From positions 1 through 29,173 of IMG/VR virus record IMGVR_UViG_3300023184_000407: DNA of 29,173 bases; one strand, written 5' to 3'. This DNA comes from a virus. The position numbers and the translations under genes are program-made. The notes under the pieces are model-generated. The model did not search any database. It was not told the DNA's origin and worked only from the letters and a program-made list of their open reading frames with translations. Shown here piece by piece: positions 6,479-13,864 of the stretch (positions are counted from its first letter, which is position 1; each line of letters starts with the position of its first letter).

Positions 6479-9400
6479 ATGGATGGACGAAGGATTTCTC
6501 AGCTTGATTCAGGCACTGCGTTATCTGGTCTTGAGTTTGTTCCGATAACTCAAAATGGGACAACCGTAAAGGTTGACTCAAATAAGTTTAAAACAACAAA
6601 CGCATCTGACCTTACGTCTGGACAAGTTGATGTAAATTTAATTCAAGACGGAAACTTTTCTCAAAAGGGAGTTCTCCAGCTAGGAACAACTTCACTTAAC
6701 GCTTGTAGTGGAACAGATTCAAGGCTTTCGGATTCAAGAGTCCCAAAAGGAGACGCTGGTGGCGATTTTGTTGGAGAATACCCATCCCCGACATTACAGC
6801 AATCTGGAGTAACCTCAGGAACGTATGGAGACGCAAATAACTTTCCTATTATTTCCGTAGATGGAAAAGGAAGAATTGTTGCGGCTGGGTTGAGGAGTTT
6901 TACTTCAGGCGGAACAGTAACTTCAGTTGGAATATCAAGCTCCACATTAACTGTAACTGGATCTCCGATTACTACGTCTGGGATTATTTCGCTCAATATT
7001 ACCGCTCCAGTTTCAATTGCCATTGGCGGCACTGGAGCAACAACTCAAGTAAGTGCGCTTACAAGTTTGGGTGGAATTGCAACTACTTTACTTGGAGCAT
7101 CCAATGGAGTAGCAACTCTAGGTGTAGATGGGCTGCTCTCTTCTAGTCAAATCCCTCAACTTACCGCATCTCAAATAGCTCAAATAACTCCTGTAGTTAT
7201 TGGAGCGGTTGCCACTGATCAACTGGGCGCTTTAAATGGAGTTGCCCAGCTATCCTCTGGGGTTCTTAAAGAATCGCAGGTTCCAGCTTTATCAACGACT
7301 CAAATTGCCCAGATTACGCCTACGGTTATTGGGGCTATATCCACAGACCAACTTGGAGCACTAAACGGCGTTGCTCAGCTTGTTAGTGGAAAGCTTAAAT
7401 CTTCACAAGTTCCAGCCTTGTCTACAGAGCAGATAGCACAGGTAACGCCAGCGGCGATTGGAGCCATTGCCACTGACCAGCTAGGTGCCTTAAACGGCGT
7501 TGCACAGTTAGTTAGCGGTAAACTTAAAGCATCCCAAGTTCCAGCACTTTCTACGGATCAAATTGCTCAAGTAACTCCGGCTGCTATTGGCGCTGCTGTT
7601 GTAACTCGTTCAATCTCCGCAGGAACTGGCTTAACTGGCGGAGGGGATTTAAGCGCAGATCGCACATTAACTATATCCTACGGCTCAACCGCAGGAACAG
7701 CCGCACAGGGAAATGATAGCAGGTTAAGCGATTCCCGCACGCCAACACTACATAAAGCCACACACTATACTGGAGGAATTGACGCACTAACGCCAAGCGA
7801 CATTGGCGCTGTTCCAGAAGCTCGTCAAATTAATGCTGGCGTAGGGTTAAGTGGAGGTGGAGATTTAGGGGTAAATCGCTCCCTTTCAGTTTTGTATGGA
7901 AGCACACTCAACACTTCTGCACAAGGGAATGACGCTCGATTGAGCGACTCTCGCACACCAACAGCTCATGCGTCCACTCATGCATCCGGCGGCACTGATC
8001 AAATTGCAAGTCTTGCGCTTACATCGGGAACGATTTCAACCGCTCCATCTATTGCAAATGATTTAGTTAATAAGTCTTACGCAGATTCAATTGGAAGCGG
8101 AATTAACTTTCATGATGCCGCAAACTACGCAACATTAACAGCGTTAAGCGGAGCATACACTTATTTTAATGGAACTTCTGGGGTAGGCGCTACAATCACT
8201 GCAAATGCAACTGGAACGCTTACGATTGATGGGTATACGTTGCTTGGCTCAGATGTTGGCAAACGGCTGTTGATCAAGAATGAGTCTGGAGCATTTGTTA
8301 ATAACACAACTCCAAGTGCTGCGTTTAACGGAATTTATACCCTTACAACTGCAGGTACGGGATCTGTTCCGTTTGTTCTTACTAGAGCAACAGATTACGA
8401 CACTAGTGGTTCTGGCTCAAACGAAATTCAAGCTGGCGACTTTGTCTTGGTTTTGGATGGATCGCAGGCAAATAGTGCTTGGGTTCAGCAAACAAAACTT
8501 CCAATTACAGTCGGAACTACATCTTTGGTATTTAATCAGTTTGCTGCTGCTGTTCCCGGCGTTACTTCATTTAAAACATCGCTATCTGGACTAAGTCCAT
8601 CTTCCGCAATTAATGGAATTGTAGACCTTACTGGAACTCTTGGAATTTCTTCTGGAGGCACGGGATCTATTACCGCTAGCACCGCGTTGACCAACCTTGG
8701 CGCTTATCCGGCAGCAAATCCAAGCGGATTTACATCAAATGTTGGAACCGTAACCAGCGTAAGTGGAAGCTCAACTCCTGTTAGCGGATTAGCATTAGTT
8801 GGAACTGTTACTTCAAGCGGAAGTATAGCGTTAACTGGAACGCTTGCTGTTGTGCCTGCCAATTTTGCAAGCCAGATTCAAAAAACTGTACTCGCTGCCC
8901 CAAATGCGGCTGATGGTACTCCAGCTTTTAGAGCTTTAGTAAAATCAGATATTCCTACATTAGATCAAAATACAACAGGAACAGCAGCAAATGTTACTGG
9001 AGTTGTTGCTATTCTTAATGGTGGGACTGGATCTACTAGCGCAACGTCTGCATTAACTAATCTTGGAGCTTATCCAGCAATAAATCCCAGTGGATTTACC
9101 TCAAATACAGGCACTGTCACAAGTGTATCTGGCAGCGGAACTGTAAGCGGGCTATCTCTTAGTGGTACGGTTACCACATCTGGAAATGTGACGCTTGGAG
9201 GAACGCTTGCTGTTGTTCCTTCTGACTTTGCCTCTCAGACACAGAAAACAATCTTAGCAGCCCCAACTGCAGCAGATGGAACGCCTACATTTAGGGCTTT
9301 GGCTAGTACAGATCTTCCGGCTTCTATTACATCAAATACTACAGGAAATGCCGCAACTGCTACAACTGCCGCAGGGCTTAGCAGCACGCTTGCAGTTGGA

Positions 9401-10588
9401 TCTGGAGGAACAGGGTTAACAGCAGCGCCATTAAATGGTCAAATTGACATTGGTAATGGAACTGGATTCACAAGAGCAACACTTACCGCTGGATCAAATA
9501 TAACCATCGCAAATGCTGCTGGTGCGATCACAATTGCATCAAGTGGTGGCGGTGGATCTGGCGCTACGCTTAATCGAATTATTAATGGAAATATGTCCAT
9601 TTTCCAAAGGAATACTGGATTTACTGTAACTGTTCCAAATAGTAGTACTTACATACTTGATAGATTTTTAGTGATTAAAAGCGTAACTTTAATGGGTCTT
9701 CAGGCAAATCAATCATCAATTGCTCCTGCTGGATTTTCTTTTTCTCAATTACTTACAGTTTCATCTGGATCTGCTCCTTCTTCTCTTCAAGATCTTGGAT
9801 TTGAACAAAGAATTGAGGGATTTAATGTAGCAGATCTAAGTTTTGGATCTGCCTCTGCATCTACTGTTACGCTTTCTTTTTGGGTGCGATCAAATTTAGT
9901 TGGAACATATGCGGTTTCGTTAGCCAATCGCACTCTAAGTAGATCGTATGTTCAAACATATTCTATATCTACTGCAGATACTTGGGAGCAAAAAAGTATT
10001 ACAATTCCGGGTGATACAAGTGGAACATGGTTGGTAAACAACGATGTTGGAATTAGGGTTAACTTTGATCTTGGATCAGGAAGTTCAAGTAACACACCAG
10101 CAGCAGGCGCATGGCAGGGTTCATATTACAAAAGAACAAGCGGCACTGTTAACTGGGGAGCAACAACTGGAAACAATTTTTATATTACTGGAATTCAGCT
10201 TGAAAAAGGCTCTTCAGCTACCACATTTGAACATCGTTTTTATGGAACTGAATTAAATTTATGTTATAGATATTATTATCAGTCTTGGGGTTCGGGTGCA
10301 TTTGCTATTGCTGGAAATAGTTACATTGGTGCTGTCACTAATCCAATTACAACTAGAACATATGGATCAGTTACATTTCCTATTTCAATGAGGGATGTTC
10401 CAATTGCATCTTTTTATGATCAACTTGGCCAATATGGAAAAGTAACAGCAGTTACTTACTCAAGTAATTTGTCTGCTATTCCAGAAAAAATTACTGTTAA
10501 TGGATTTTCTGGAGCACTTCATTCTGGATCTGCGTTAGCAACCACAAATCCTATTTATGGAGCATACACAGCCTCAGCTGAACTTTAA
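6479..10588 (+). CDS. Large repetitive tail fibre with C-terminal adhesin domain
   Basis: A 1369-residue fibre. Residues 1-45 (RISQLDSG..., VPITQNGTTVKV) resemble the N-terminus of the second fibre (10682) and are the probable virion anchor. The shaft holds three exact-length 43-residue repeats (about 240-368), paired repeats with GNDSRLSDSRTPT (about 410 and 490), and two 122-residue repeats beginning TNLGAYPA (738 and 860). From about 1031, RIINGNMSIFQRNTG opens a jelly-roll-like domain found at the tips of many phage fibres, ending near QLEKGSSATTFEHRFYG and ELNLCYRYY; residues 1260-1369 form a terminal domain. It probably binds host surface sugar. No intramolecular-chaperone cleavage motif is evident. 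Confidence 0.85.
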   Translation: MDGRRISQLDSGTALSGLEFVPITQNGTTVKVDSNKFKTTNASDLTSGQVDVNLIQDGNFSQKGVLQLGTTSLNACSGTDSRLSDSRVPKGDAGGDFVGEYPSPTLQQSGVTSGTYGDANNFPIISVDGKGRIVAAGLRSFTSGGTVTSVGISSSTLTVTGSPITTSGIISLNITAPVSIAIGGTGATTQVSALTSLGGIATTLLGASNGVATLGVDGLLSSSQIPQLTASQIAQITPVVIGAVATDQLGALNGVAQLSSGVLKESQVPALSTTQIAQITPTVIGAISTDQLGALNGVAQLVSGKLKSSQVPALSTEQIAQVTPAAIGAIATDQLGALNGVAQLVSGKLKASQVPALSTDQIAQVTPAAIGAAVVTRSISAGTGLTGGGDLSADRTLTISYGSTAGTAAQGNDSRLSDSRTPTLHKATHYTGGIDALTPSDIGAVPEARQINAGVGLSGGGDLGVNRSLSVLYGSTLNTSAQGNDARLSDSRTPTAHASTHASGGTDQIASLALTSGTISTAPSIANDLVNKSYADSIGSGINFHDAANYATLTALSGAYTYFNGTSGVGATITANATGTLTIDGYTLLGSDVGKRLLIKNESGAFVNNTTPSAAFNGIYTLTTAGTGSVPFVLTRATDYDTSGSGSNEIQAGDFVLVLDGSQANSAWVQQTKLPITVGTTSLVFNQFAAAVPGVTSFKTSLSGLSPSSAINGIVDLTGTLGISSGGTGSITASTALTNLGAYPAANPSGFTSNVGTVTSVSGSSTPVSGLALVGTVTSSGSIALTGTLAVVPANFASQIQKTVLAAPNAADGTPAFRALVKSDIPTLDQNTTGTAANVTGVVAILNGGTGSTSATSALTNLGAYPAINPSGFTSNTGTVTSVSGSGTVSGLSLSGTVTTSGNVTLGGTLAVVPSDFASQTQKTILAAPTAADGTPTFRALASTDLPASITSNTTGNAATATTAAGLSSTLAVGSGGTGLTAAPLNGQIDIGNGTGFTRATLTAGSNITIANAAGAITIASSGGGGSGATLNRIINGNMSIFQRNTGFTVTVPNSSTYILDRFLVIKSVTLMGLQANQSSIAPAGFSFSQLLTVSSGSAPSSLQDLGFEQRIEGFNVADLSFGSASASTVTLSFWVRSNLVGTYAVSLANRTLSRSYVQTYSISTADTWEQKSITIPGDTSGTWLVNNDVGIRVNFDLGSGSSSNTPAAGAWQGSYYKRTSGTVNWGATTGNNFYITGIQLEKGSSATTFEHRFYGTELNLCYRYYYQSWGSGAFAIAGNSYIGAVTNPITTRTYGSVTFPISMRDVPIASFYDQLGQYGKVTAVTYSSNLSAIPEKITVNGFSGALHSGSALATTNPIYGAYTASAEL
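7196..7582 (+). repeat. Three tandem 129-bp repeats in fibre shaft
   Basis: Three units (7196-7324, 7325-7453, 7454-7582) encode near-identical 43-residue repeats with core TDQLGALNGVAQL and SQVPALST-QIAQ-TP. A degenerate copy precedes them (from about 7085). The DNA differs at many synonymous positions while the protein is conserved. Confidence 0.85.
8690..9385 (+). repeat. Two 366-bp repeats in fibre shaft
   Basis: Copies start at 8690 and 9056 (TNLGAYPA...NPSGFTSN) and share GTVTSVSGS, TLAVVP, FASQ, QKT-LAAP and ADGTP blocks. The end of the second copy is approximate. Confidence 0.75.
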
Positions 10589-10592
10589 TATT

Positions 10593-10658
10593 ATGTATCA
10601 ATTTTTAACAAAATCATTTAATGAACTTGTAGGCAACACTCCATTGTCATTAGAATAG
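10593..10658 (+). CDS. Possible 21-residue micro-ORF between fibre genes
   Basis: The only feature seen in the 93-nt gap between the two fibre genes. ATG at 10593 follows the fibre stop in the context TAATATTATG, close to the TAATATG junction used elsewhere here, and encodes MYQFLTKSFNELVGNTPLSLE before TAG. It may be a real micro-protein, a leader peptide that keeps ribosomes on the mRNA up to the second fibre, or the remains of a longer gene. Length gives no statistical support. Confidence 0.25.
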   Translation: MYQFLTKSFNELVGNTPLSLE

Positions 10659-10681
10659 TTTTAGTAATTGTTTTTTAATTT

Positions 10682-12280
10682 ATGGCCGAAATCAAAATCT
10701 CCGCTCTTCCTACAGCAACATCAGTTGCTGACGCTGATCTTGTTGTAATTAATCAAGGCGGCACCACTAAAACTGCTGTTCGTTCTCTTGTAAAAGGAGG
10801 TGGTTCTGGCACTGTCACAAGCATCACGGCTGGCACCGGATTGACAGGAGGCACAATTACTGGCACTGGCACTATTGCCTTGTCATCTCCAGTTGCGGTT
10901 GCAAATGGCGGCACAGGGGCTACATCTCTTACTGGCCTTGTTAAAAGCACAGGTACAGCCGCAATGGTAGCGGCGACAGCGGGGACGGATTATACTGCAG
11001 GAACAGCTAGTTTATCTACTGGCATCCTTAAGAGCACAACAGCAACTGGCGCTCTTACAATTGCTGCAGCGGGAACTGATTATGTTGTTCCAAGTGGCAG
11101 TATCACTGGTACTGCGGCTAACATTACTGGAACCGCAGCAGTTGCAAACGGCGGCACAGGCGCAACTACACTGACTGGCCTCGTAAAGGGCAATGGAACC
11201 GCAGCAATGACGGCTGCAGTCGCTGGCACTGACTACGTCACGCCAAGCGGCAACATCACCGGAACAGCAGGGAACATCACCGGAACTGCGGCAATTGCAA
11301 ACGGAGGCACTGGGCAAACAACCTACACTGATGGGCAGCTTCTTATCGGGAATACAACTGGCAACACGTTGACCAAGGCAACCCTGACTGGCGGCACAAA
11401 CGTCACGATCGCCAATGGTGCGGGCACAATTACAATTTCGGCTGCTGGAGGAACGCCTGCGGATGTGCAGGTGTTTACCAGCAGCGGGACGTGGACAAAA
11501 CCAGCAAACGCAAAAAGTGTTCTTGTTCAACTAATTTCTTCTGGCGGCGGGGGCGGCGGTGGAAGAAAGGATACCACTGTATTAACAGCTAGAGGCGGCG
11601 GCGGAGGCGGCGGTGGGGGAAACATATATGAAATTATTGTTCCAGCCTCTGTTTTAAGCACAACTGAATCCATTGTTATTGGAGCAGGAGGAGCTGGCGG
11701 CACTGGAACAACTGGAGCTGTCTCCAATGGAACGGCTGGCACACAAGGTGGAGCAACTTCGTTTAACAGCTTTCAAATTCCGGGAGCTTTTGGCGGAGGG
11801 GGAGGGTCAACTAGTGTCGGATCTGGAGGGAGTTCTTTGTTTAACGGAAACACTGGAGGAACAGGAGGATTAACTGGATTAGGTTCCAATGGTCTGCCTG
11901 CCGCAACTAATTCCGCTTTTGCAATCGGAGGTGGAGGAGGCGCAGGTGGTGGCCCAGTAAACTCACTTGACGGGCCTGGCGCTGGCGGAGTTGGTGGATT
12001 AGCTAGGATCTCAAATCTTGCTGGAGGAACCGCAGGAGCTAACACTGGCGGCGCTGGAGGCGCAGGCGTTGCTGTAACAAATGCATCAAGCGGAATCTTT
12101 ACTGTTGGATCTGGCGGCGGCGGCGGCGGTGGGGGATTGTCTGTATCTGGAGGATCTGGAGGAGTTGGGGGATTTCCCGGTGGTGGTGGAGGTGGAGGCG
12201 GAGCAACTCGTGATGGAACAACATCAGGCGCAGGTGGAAACGGCGCAAATGGAATTGTAATCATAACAACTTATTTCTAA
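10682..12280 (+). CDS. Second fibre/adhesin with C-terminal poly-glycine domain
   Basis: A 532-residue fibre-type protein. The N-terminus (KISALPTATSVADADLVVIN, then QGGTTKTAVRSL) parallels that of the large fibre. Residues about 70-220 contain repeats with VANGGTGATTLTGLVK, GTDYVTPSG and NITGTA. From about residue 261 (VQVFTSSGTWTKPANAKSV) it enters a glycine-rich domain with runs of 8-9 Gly, like the Gly_rich_2 family and the polyglycine-II lattices of T-even distal adhesins, where loops between Gly helices bind receptor. It ends in a hydrophobic beta strand (GIVIITTYF). It is probably a receptor-binding tip protein. The GGN-rich DNA is prone to slippage, so length variants may occur. Confidence 0.8.
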   Translation: MAEIKISALPTATSVADADLVVINQGGTTKTAVRSLVKGGGSGTVTSITAGTGLTGGTITGTGTIALSSPVAVANGGTGATSLTGLVKSTGTAAMVAATAGTDYTAGTASLSTGILKSTTATGALTIAAAGTDYVVPSGSITGTAANITGTAAVANGGTGATTLTGLVKGNGTAAMTAAVAGTDYVTPSGNITGTAGNITGTAAIANGGTGQTTYTDGQLLIGNTTGNTLTKATLTGGTNVTIANGAGTITISAAGGTPADVQVFTSSGTWTKPANAKSVLVQLISSGGGGGGGRKDTTVLTARGGGGGGGGGNIYEIIVPASVLSTTESIVIGAGGAGGTGTTGAVSNGTAGTQGGATSFNSFQIPGAFGGGGGSTSVGSGGSSLFNGNTGGTGGLTGLGSNGLPAATNSAFAIGGGGGAGGGPVNSLDGPGAGGVGGLARISNLAGGTAGANTGGAGGAGVAVTNASSGIFTVGSGGGGGGGGLSVSGGSGGVGGFPGGGGGGGGATRDGTTSGAGGNGANGIVIITTYF

Positions 12281-12281
12281 T

Positions 12282-12455
12282 ATGAATTACGCTGTAATTA
12301 GCTCTGAAACTAATATTGTAGAAAACGTCATTGTTTGGGATGGCGTATCTCCTTGGACTCCTCCTGCTGGATATTATACTGAGCCAGTTGGAGATTCTGG
12401 CGCTGGCATTGGATGGAGTTATATTGACGGTCAATTTGTTCCTCCTGTTGAATAA
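12282..12455 (+). CDS. Small fibre-associated hypothetical protein
   Basis: A 57-residue protein: MNYAVISSETNIVENVIVWD at the N-terminus and GIGWSYIDGQFVPPVE at the end. The pattern of two short beta strands (YAVI, VENVIVWDG) and a terminal GWSY-DG-F-PP motif is common in small phage proteins encoded just behind fibre genes; their function is generally unassigned, with fibre assembly or tip capping as the usual guess. Start by TAATATG junction, end by TAATG overlap with the holin gene, so it is translationally coupled on both sides. No membrane segment or cysteine. Confidence 0.7.
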   Translation: MNYAVISSETNIVENVIVWDGVSPWTPPAGYYTEPVGDSGAGIGWSYIDGQFVPPVE

Positions 12456-12937
12456 TGGACTGGATTAAATCCATACTGCCTACTATTGGAACGCTTCTTG
12501 GCGGCCCCCTTGGTGGGGCTGCTGTGAGTGCTGTGGCGTCTGCGCTTAATATTAGCGAGCCTACTCAAGAAAAGATTGAGAAAGCGTTAAAGAGCGGTCA
12601 ATTAACTGCAGAACAAATGGCAGCACTTCAAGCAGCCGATCTGCAATTAAAGACCAGAATGGCAGAACTTGGGATTGAGTCTGAGAAGCTTACTCAGGCA
12701 GACCGCACGTCTGCCAGACAAATGCAGATAGCCATTGGGTCTTCAATTCCTGCTGTTCTAACCATAATTGTAACGGTTGGATATTTTGGAATTCTATATG
12801 GGCTAATGACTGGAGATCTTAAACTCTGGGATAATAGCGTAATGCACATTTTAATTGGAGCATTGACCACTGCTTGGGGATCAATTATTGCTTATTACTT
12901 TGGTGCTAGTCACATTCAACCAGAACAAAAGAAATGA
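12455..12937 (+). CDS. Holin, 3-TM (GTA-type) family
   Basis: A 160-residue protein resembling the 3-TM holin family (GTA_holin_3TM). Visible features are an N-terminal hydrophobic/amphipathic segment with ILPTIGTLLGGPLGG (about 7-21), a helical charged linker with TQADRTSARQMQ (80-91), and two clear membrane segments (about 97-117 and 130-150). It ends with the hydrophilic tail HIQPEQKK. Holins form lesions in the inner membrane that let the endolysin reach peptidoglycan, and the endolysin gene follows 178 nt later. Start overlaps the upstream stop (TAATG); its own stop overlaps the next ATG (ATGA). High confidence for a holin-like membrane protein; timing function not testable here. Confidence 0.78.
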   Translation: MDWIKSILPTIGTLLGGPLGGAAVSAVASALNISEPTQEKIEKALKSGQLTAEQMAALQAADLQLKTRMAELGIESEKLTQADRTSARQMQIAIGSSIPAVLTIIVTVGYFGILYGLMTGDLKLWDNSVMHILIGALTTAWGSIIAYYFGASHIQPEQKK

Positions 12938-13131
12938 CTGAACATCACATTGGAGAACTTTTGAAGGTGAATTTTGTAAACGCTTTGGCTGTAGCTATAT
13001 CAATCTCTGATTTTGAGACTTCAGTTCGTATCTTTAGCTGCATTGCAGCAGGGCTTTACACTATTGCAAAACTTATTCAAACCATTCAGGAAATCAGAGG
13101 AAAGGGGAAAAAAGATGAGCGATTTGAGTAA
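12934..13131 (+). CDS. Small membrane protein, second holin or antiholin candidate
   Basis: A 65-residue protein with hydrophobic stretches at about 13-24 (FVNALAVAISIS) and 31-50 (VRIFSCIAAGLYTIAKLIQT), followed by a basic/charged tail (EIRGKGKKDERFE). This is a typical small-holin layout. It overlaps the 3-TM holin gene by ATGA and the endolysin start by 17 nt, so it lies within a tightly coupled lysis cassette. It could be a second holin, an antiholin, or a spanin-like accessory; no lipobox is visible, so an outer-membrane spanin is not supported. Confidence 0.65.
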   Translation: MTEHHIGELLKVNFVNALAVAISISDFETSVRIFSCIAAGLYTIAKLIQTIQEIRGKGKKDERFE

Positions 13132-13639
13132 AGCACTTGATTTTGTATTTAAAGCTGAAGGCGGCTACTGTAATGACAAGAATGATCATGGCGGGGCTAC
13201 TAACCTAGGCATCATCCAGCGGGAATACGATGCATGGCGTAAAGAGCGCGAGCTTCCTTTGCGTAGCGTTCGGGATATTGACAAAGATGAAGCCATTAAG
13301 ATTTACACTGATGAGTACTGGCTTGCAGGTAAATGTGACAAGATACTTTGGCCTGTCAATATGGTGCATTTAGATGCTTGTATTAACACTGGAGTGCATC
13401 AAGCTGCCAAGTTTCTTCAAAGAGCCATTGGAGTGGCTGATGATGGAATTGTGGGGCCAAACACCTTGGGTGCAGTAGAGGGGTGCTGTAAGGCTTCTAG
13501 TGCTCTTGTAATTGCAATCAGAGTTGCAGACCAGCGCATTCCGTTTTACCGCAGACTTGTAGATAAAGATCCAACTCAGGAAGATTTTATTGATGGCTGG
13601 CTAAATCGCGTAAATAACTTGAAGGAAGCAATTGTATGA
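13115..13639 (+). CDS. Endolysin, GH108 family (N-acetylmuramidase)
   Basis: A 174-residue peptidoglycan hydrolase. The N-terminal GH108 domain carries the catalytic Glu in EGGY (E15) and the hallmark GGATNLGI after a conserved His-Gly (residues about 25-33), plus ATP-independent fold motifs DEAIKIYTDEYWL and LDACINTG. The C-terminal part (about 110-170) matches the PG_binding_3 type, with DDGIVGPNTLGA. It hydrolyses the glycan backbone after holin release; no signal peptide is seen. The start at 13115 was chosen because it gives the family N-terminus MSDLSKALDFVFKAEGGY and has a purine-rich AGAGGAAAGGGG leader; an ATG at 13013 would add 34 residues from overlap with the upstream gene. Confidence 0.92.
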   Translation: MSDLSKALDFVFKAEGGYCNDKNDHGGATNLGIIQREYDAWRKERELPLRSVRDIDKDEAIKIYTDEYWLAGKCDKILWPVNMVHLDACINTGVHQAAKFLQRAIGVADDGIVGPNTLGAVEGCCKASSALVIAIRVADQRIPFYRRLVDKDPTQEDFIDGWLNRVNNLKEAIV

Positions 13640-13863
13640 GTAAACTAATGCAGGCAATGAGTTCCATGATGGGAGCGTCCAAGGGCAGAATGTGTCCAGA
13701 TTGCGGGTCTACAATGGAAGGCGGAGAATGCCCAGAATGCGGATGCGGAGAAGAATATGACATGGAAGAAAAAACAGAAGTTCAAACGCTTTTAGACTTA
13801 AAAAACCACATGCAAACTTGTGTTGGTTTAATTGATCGCTTGATTGTAAATAGTTCTGACTAA
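13636..13863 (+). CDS. Small zinc-ribbon protein
   Basis: A 75-residue protein with a four-cysteine zinc-ribbon: C20-P-D-C23 and C32-P-E-C35, with an extra C37 in GCGEEYD. A Met-rich N-terminus (KLMQAMSSMMGASKGRM) precedes it and a helical C-terminus with HMQTCVGLIDRL follows. It overlaps the endolysin stop by ATGA. Such ribbons bind Zn and often mediate protein or nucleic-acid contacts. Its place between the endolysin and the nozzle gene gives no clear role; a lysis regulator or minor virion component are both possible. Function is unassigned. Confidence 0.7.
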   Translation: MSKLMQAMSSMMGASKGRMCPDCGSTMEGGECPECGCGEEYDMEEKTEVQTLLDLKNHMQTCVGLIDRLIVNSSD

Positions 13864-13864
13864 T

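Noticed and set aside
9560-10588. Diversity-generating retroelement target in the fibre tip
   Set aside because: No template repeat, reverse transcriptase or adenine-biased variable region is visible in the window.
10589-10681. Sigma70 promoter in the inter-fibre gap
   Set aside because: TTGTCA near 10644 has no acceptable -10 box at usual spacing.
11012-11530. 172-codon Cys-rich reverse-strand ORF opposite the second fibre
   Set aside because: It is an antisense shadow of GCN/ACN-rich fibre repeats; there is no start signal and the composition is an artefact.
11527-12264. Proline-rich reverse-strand ORFs
   Set aside because: Poly-Pro is the antisense reading of the poly-Gly domain.
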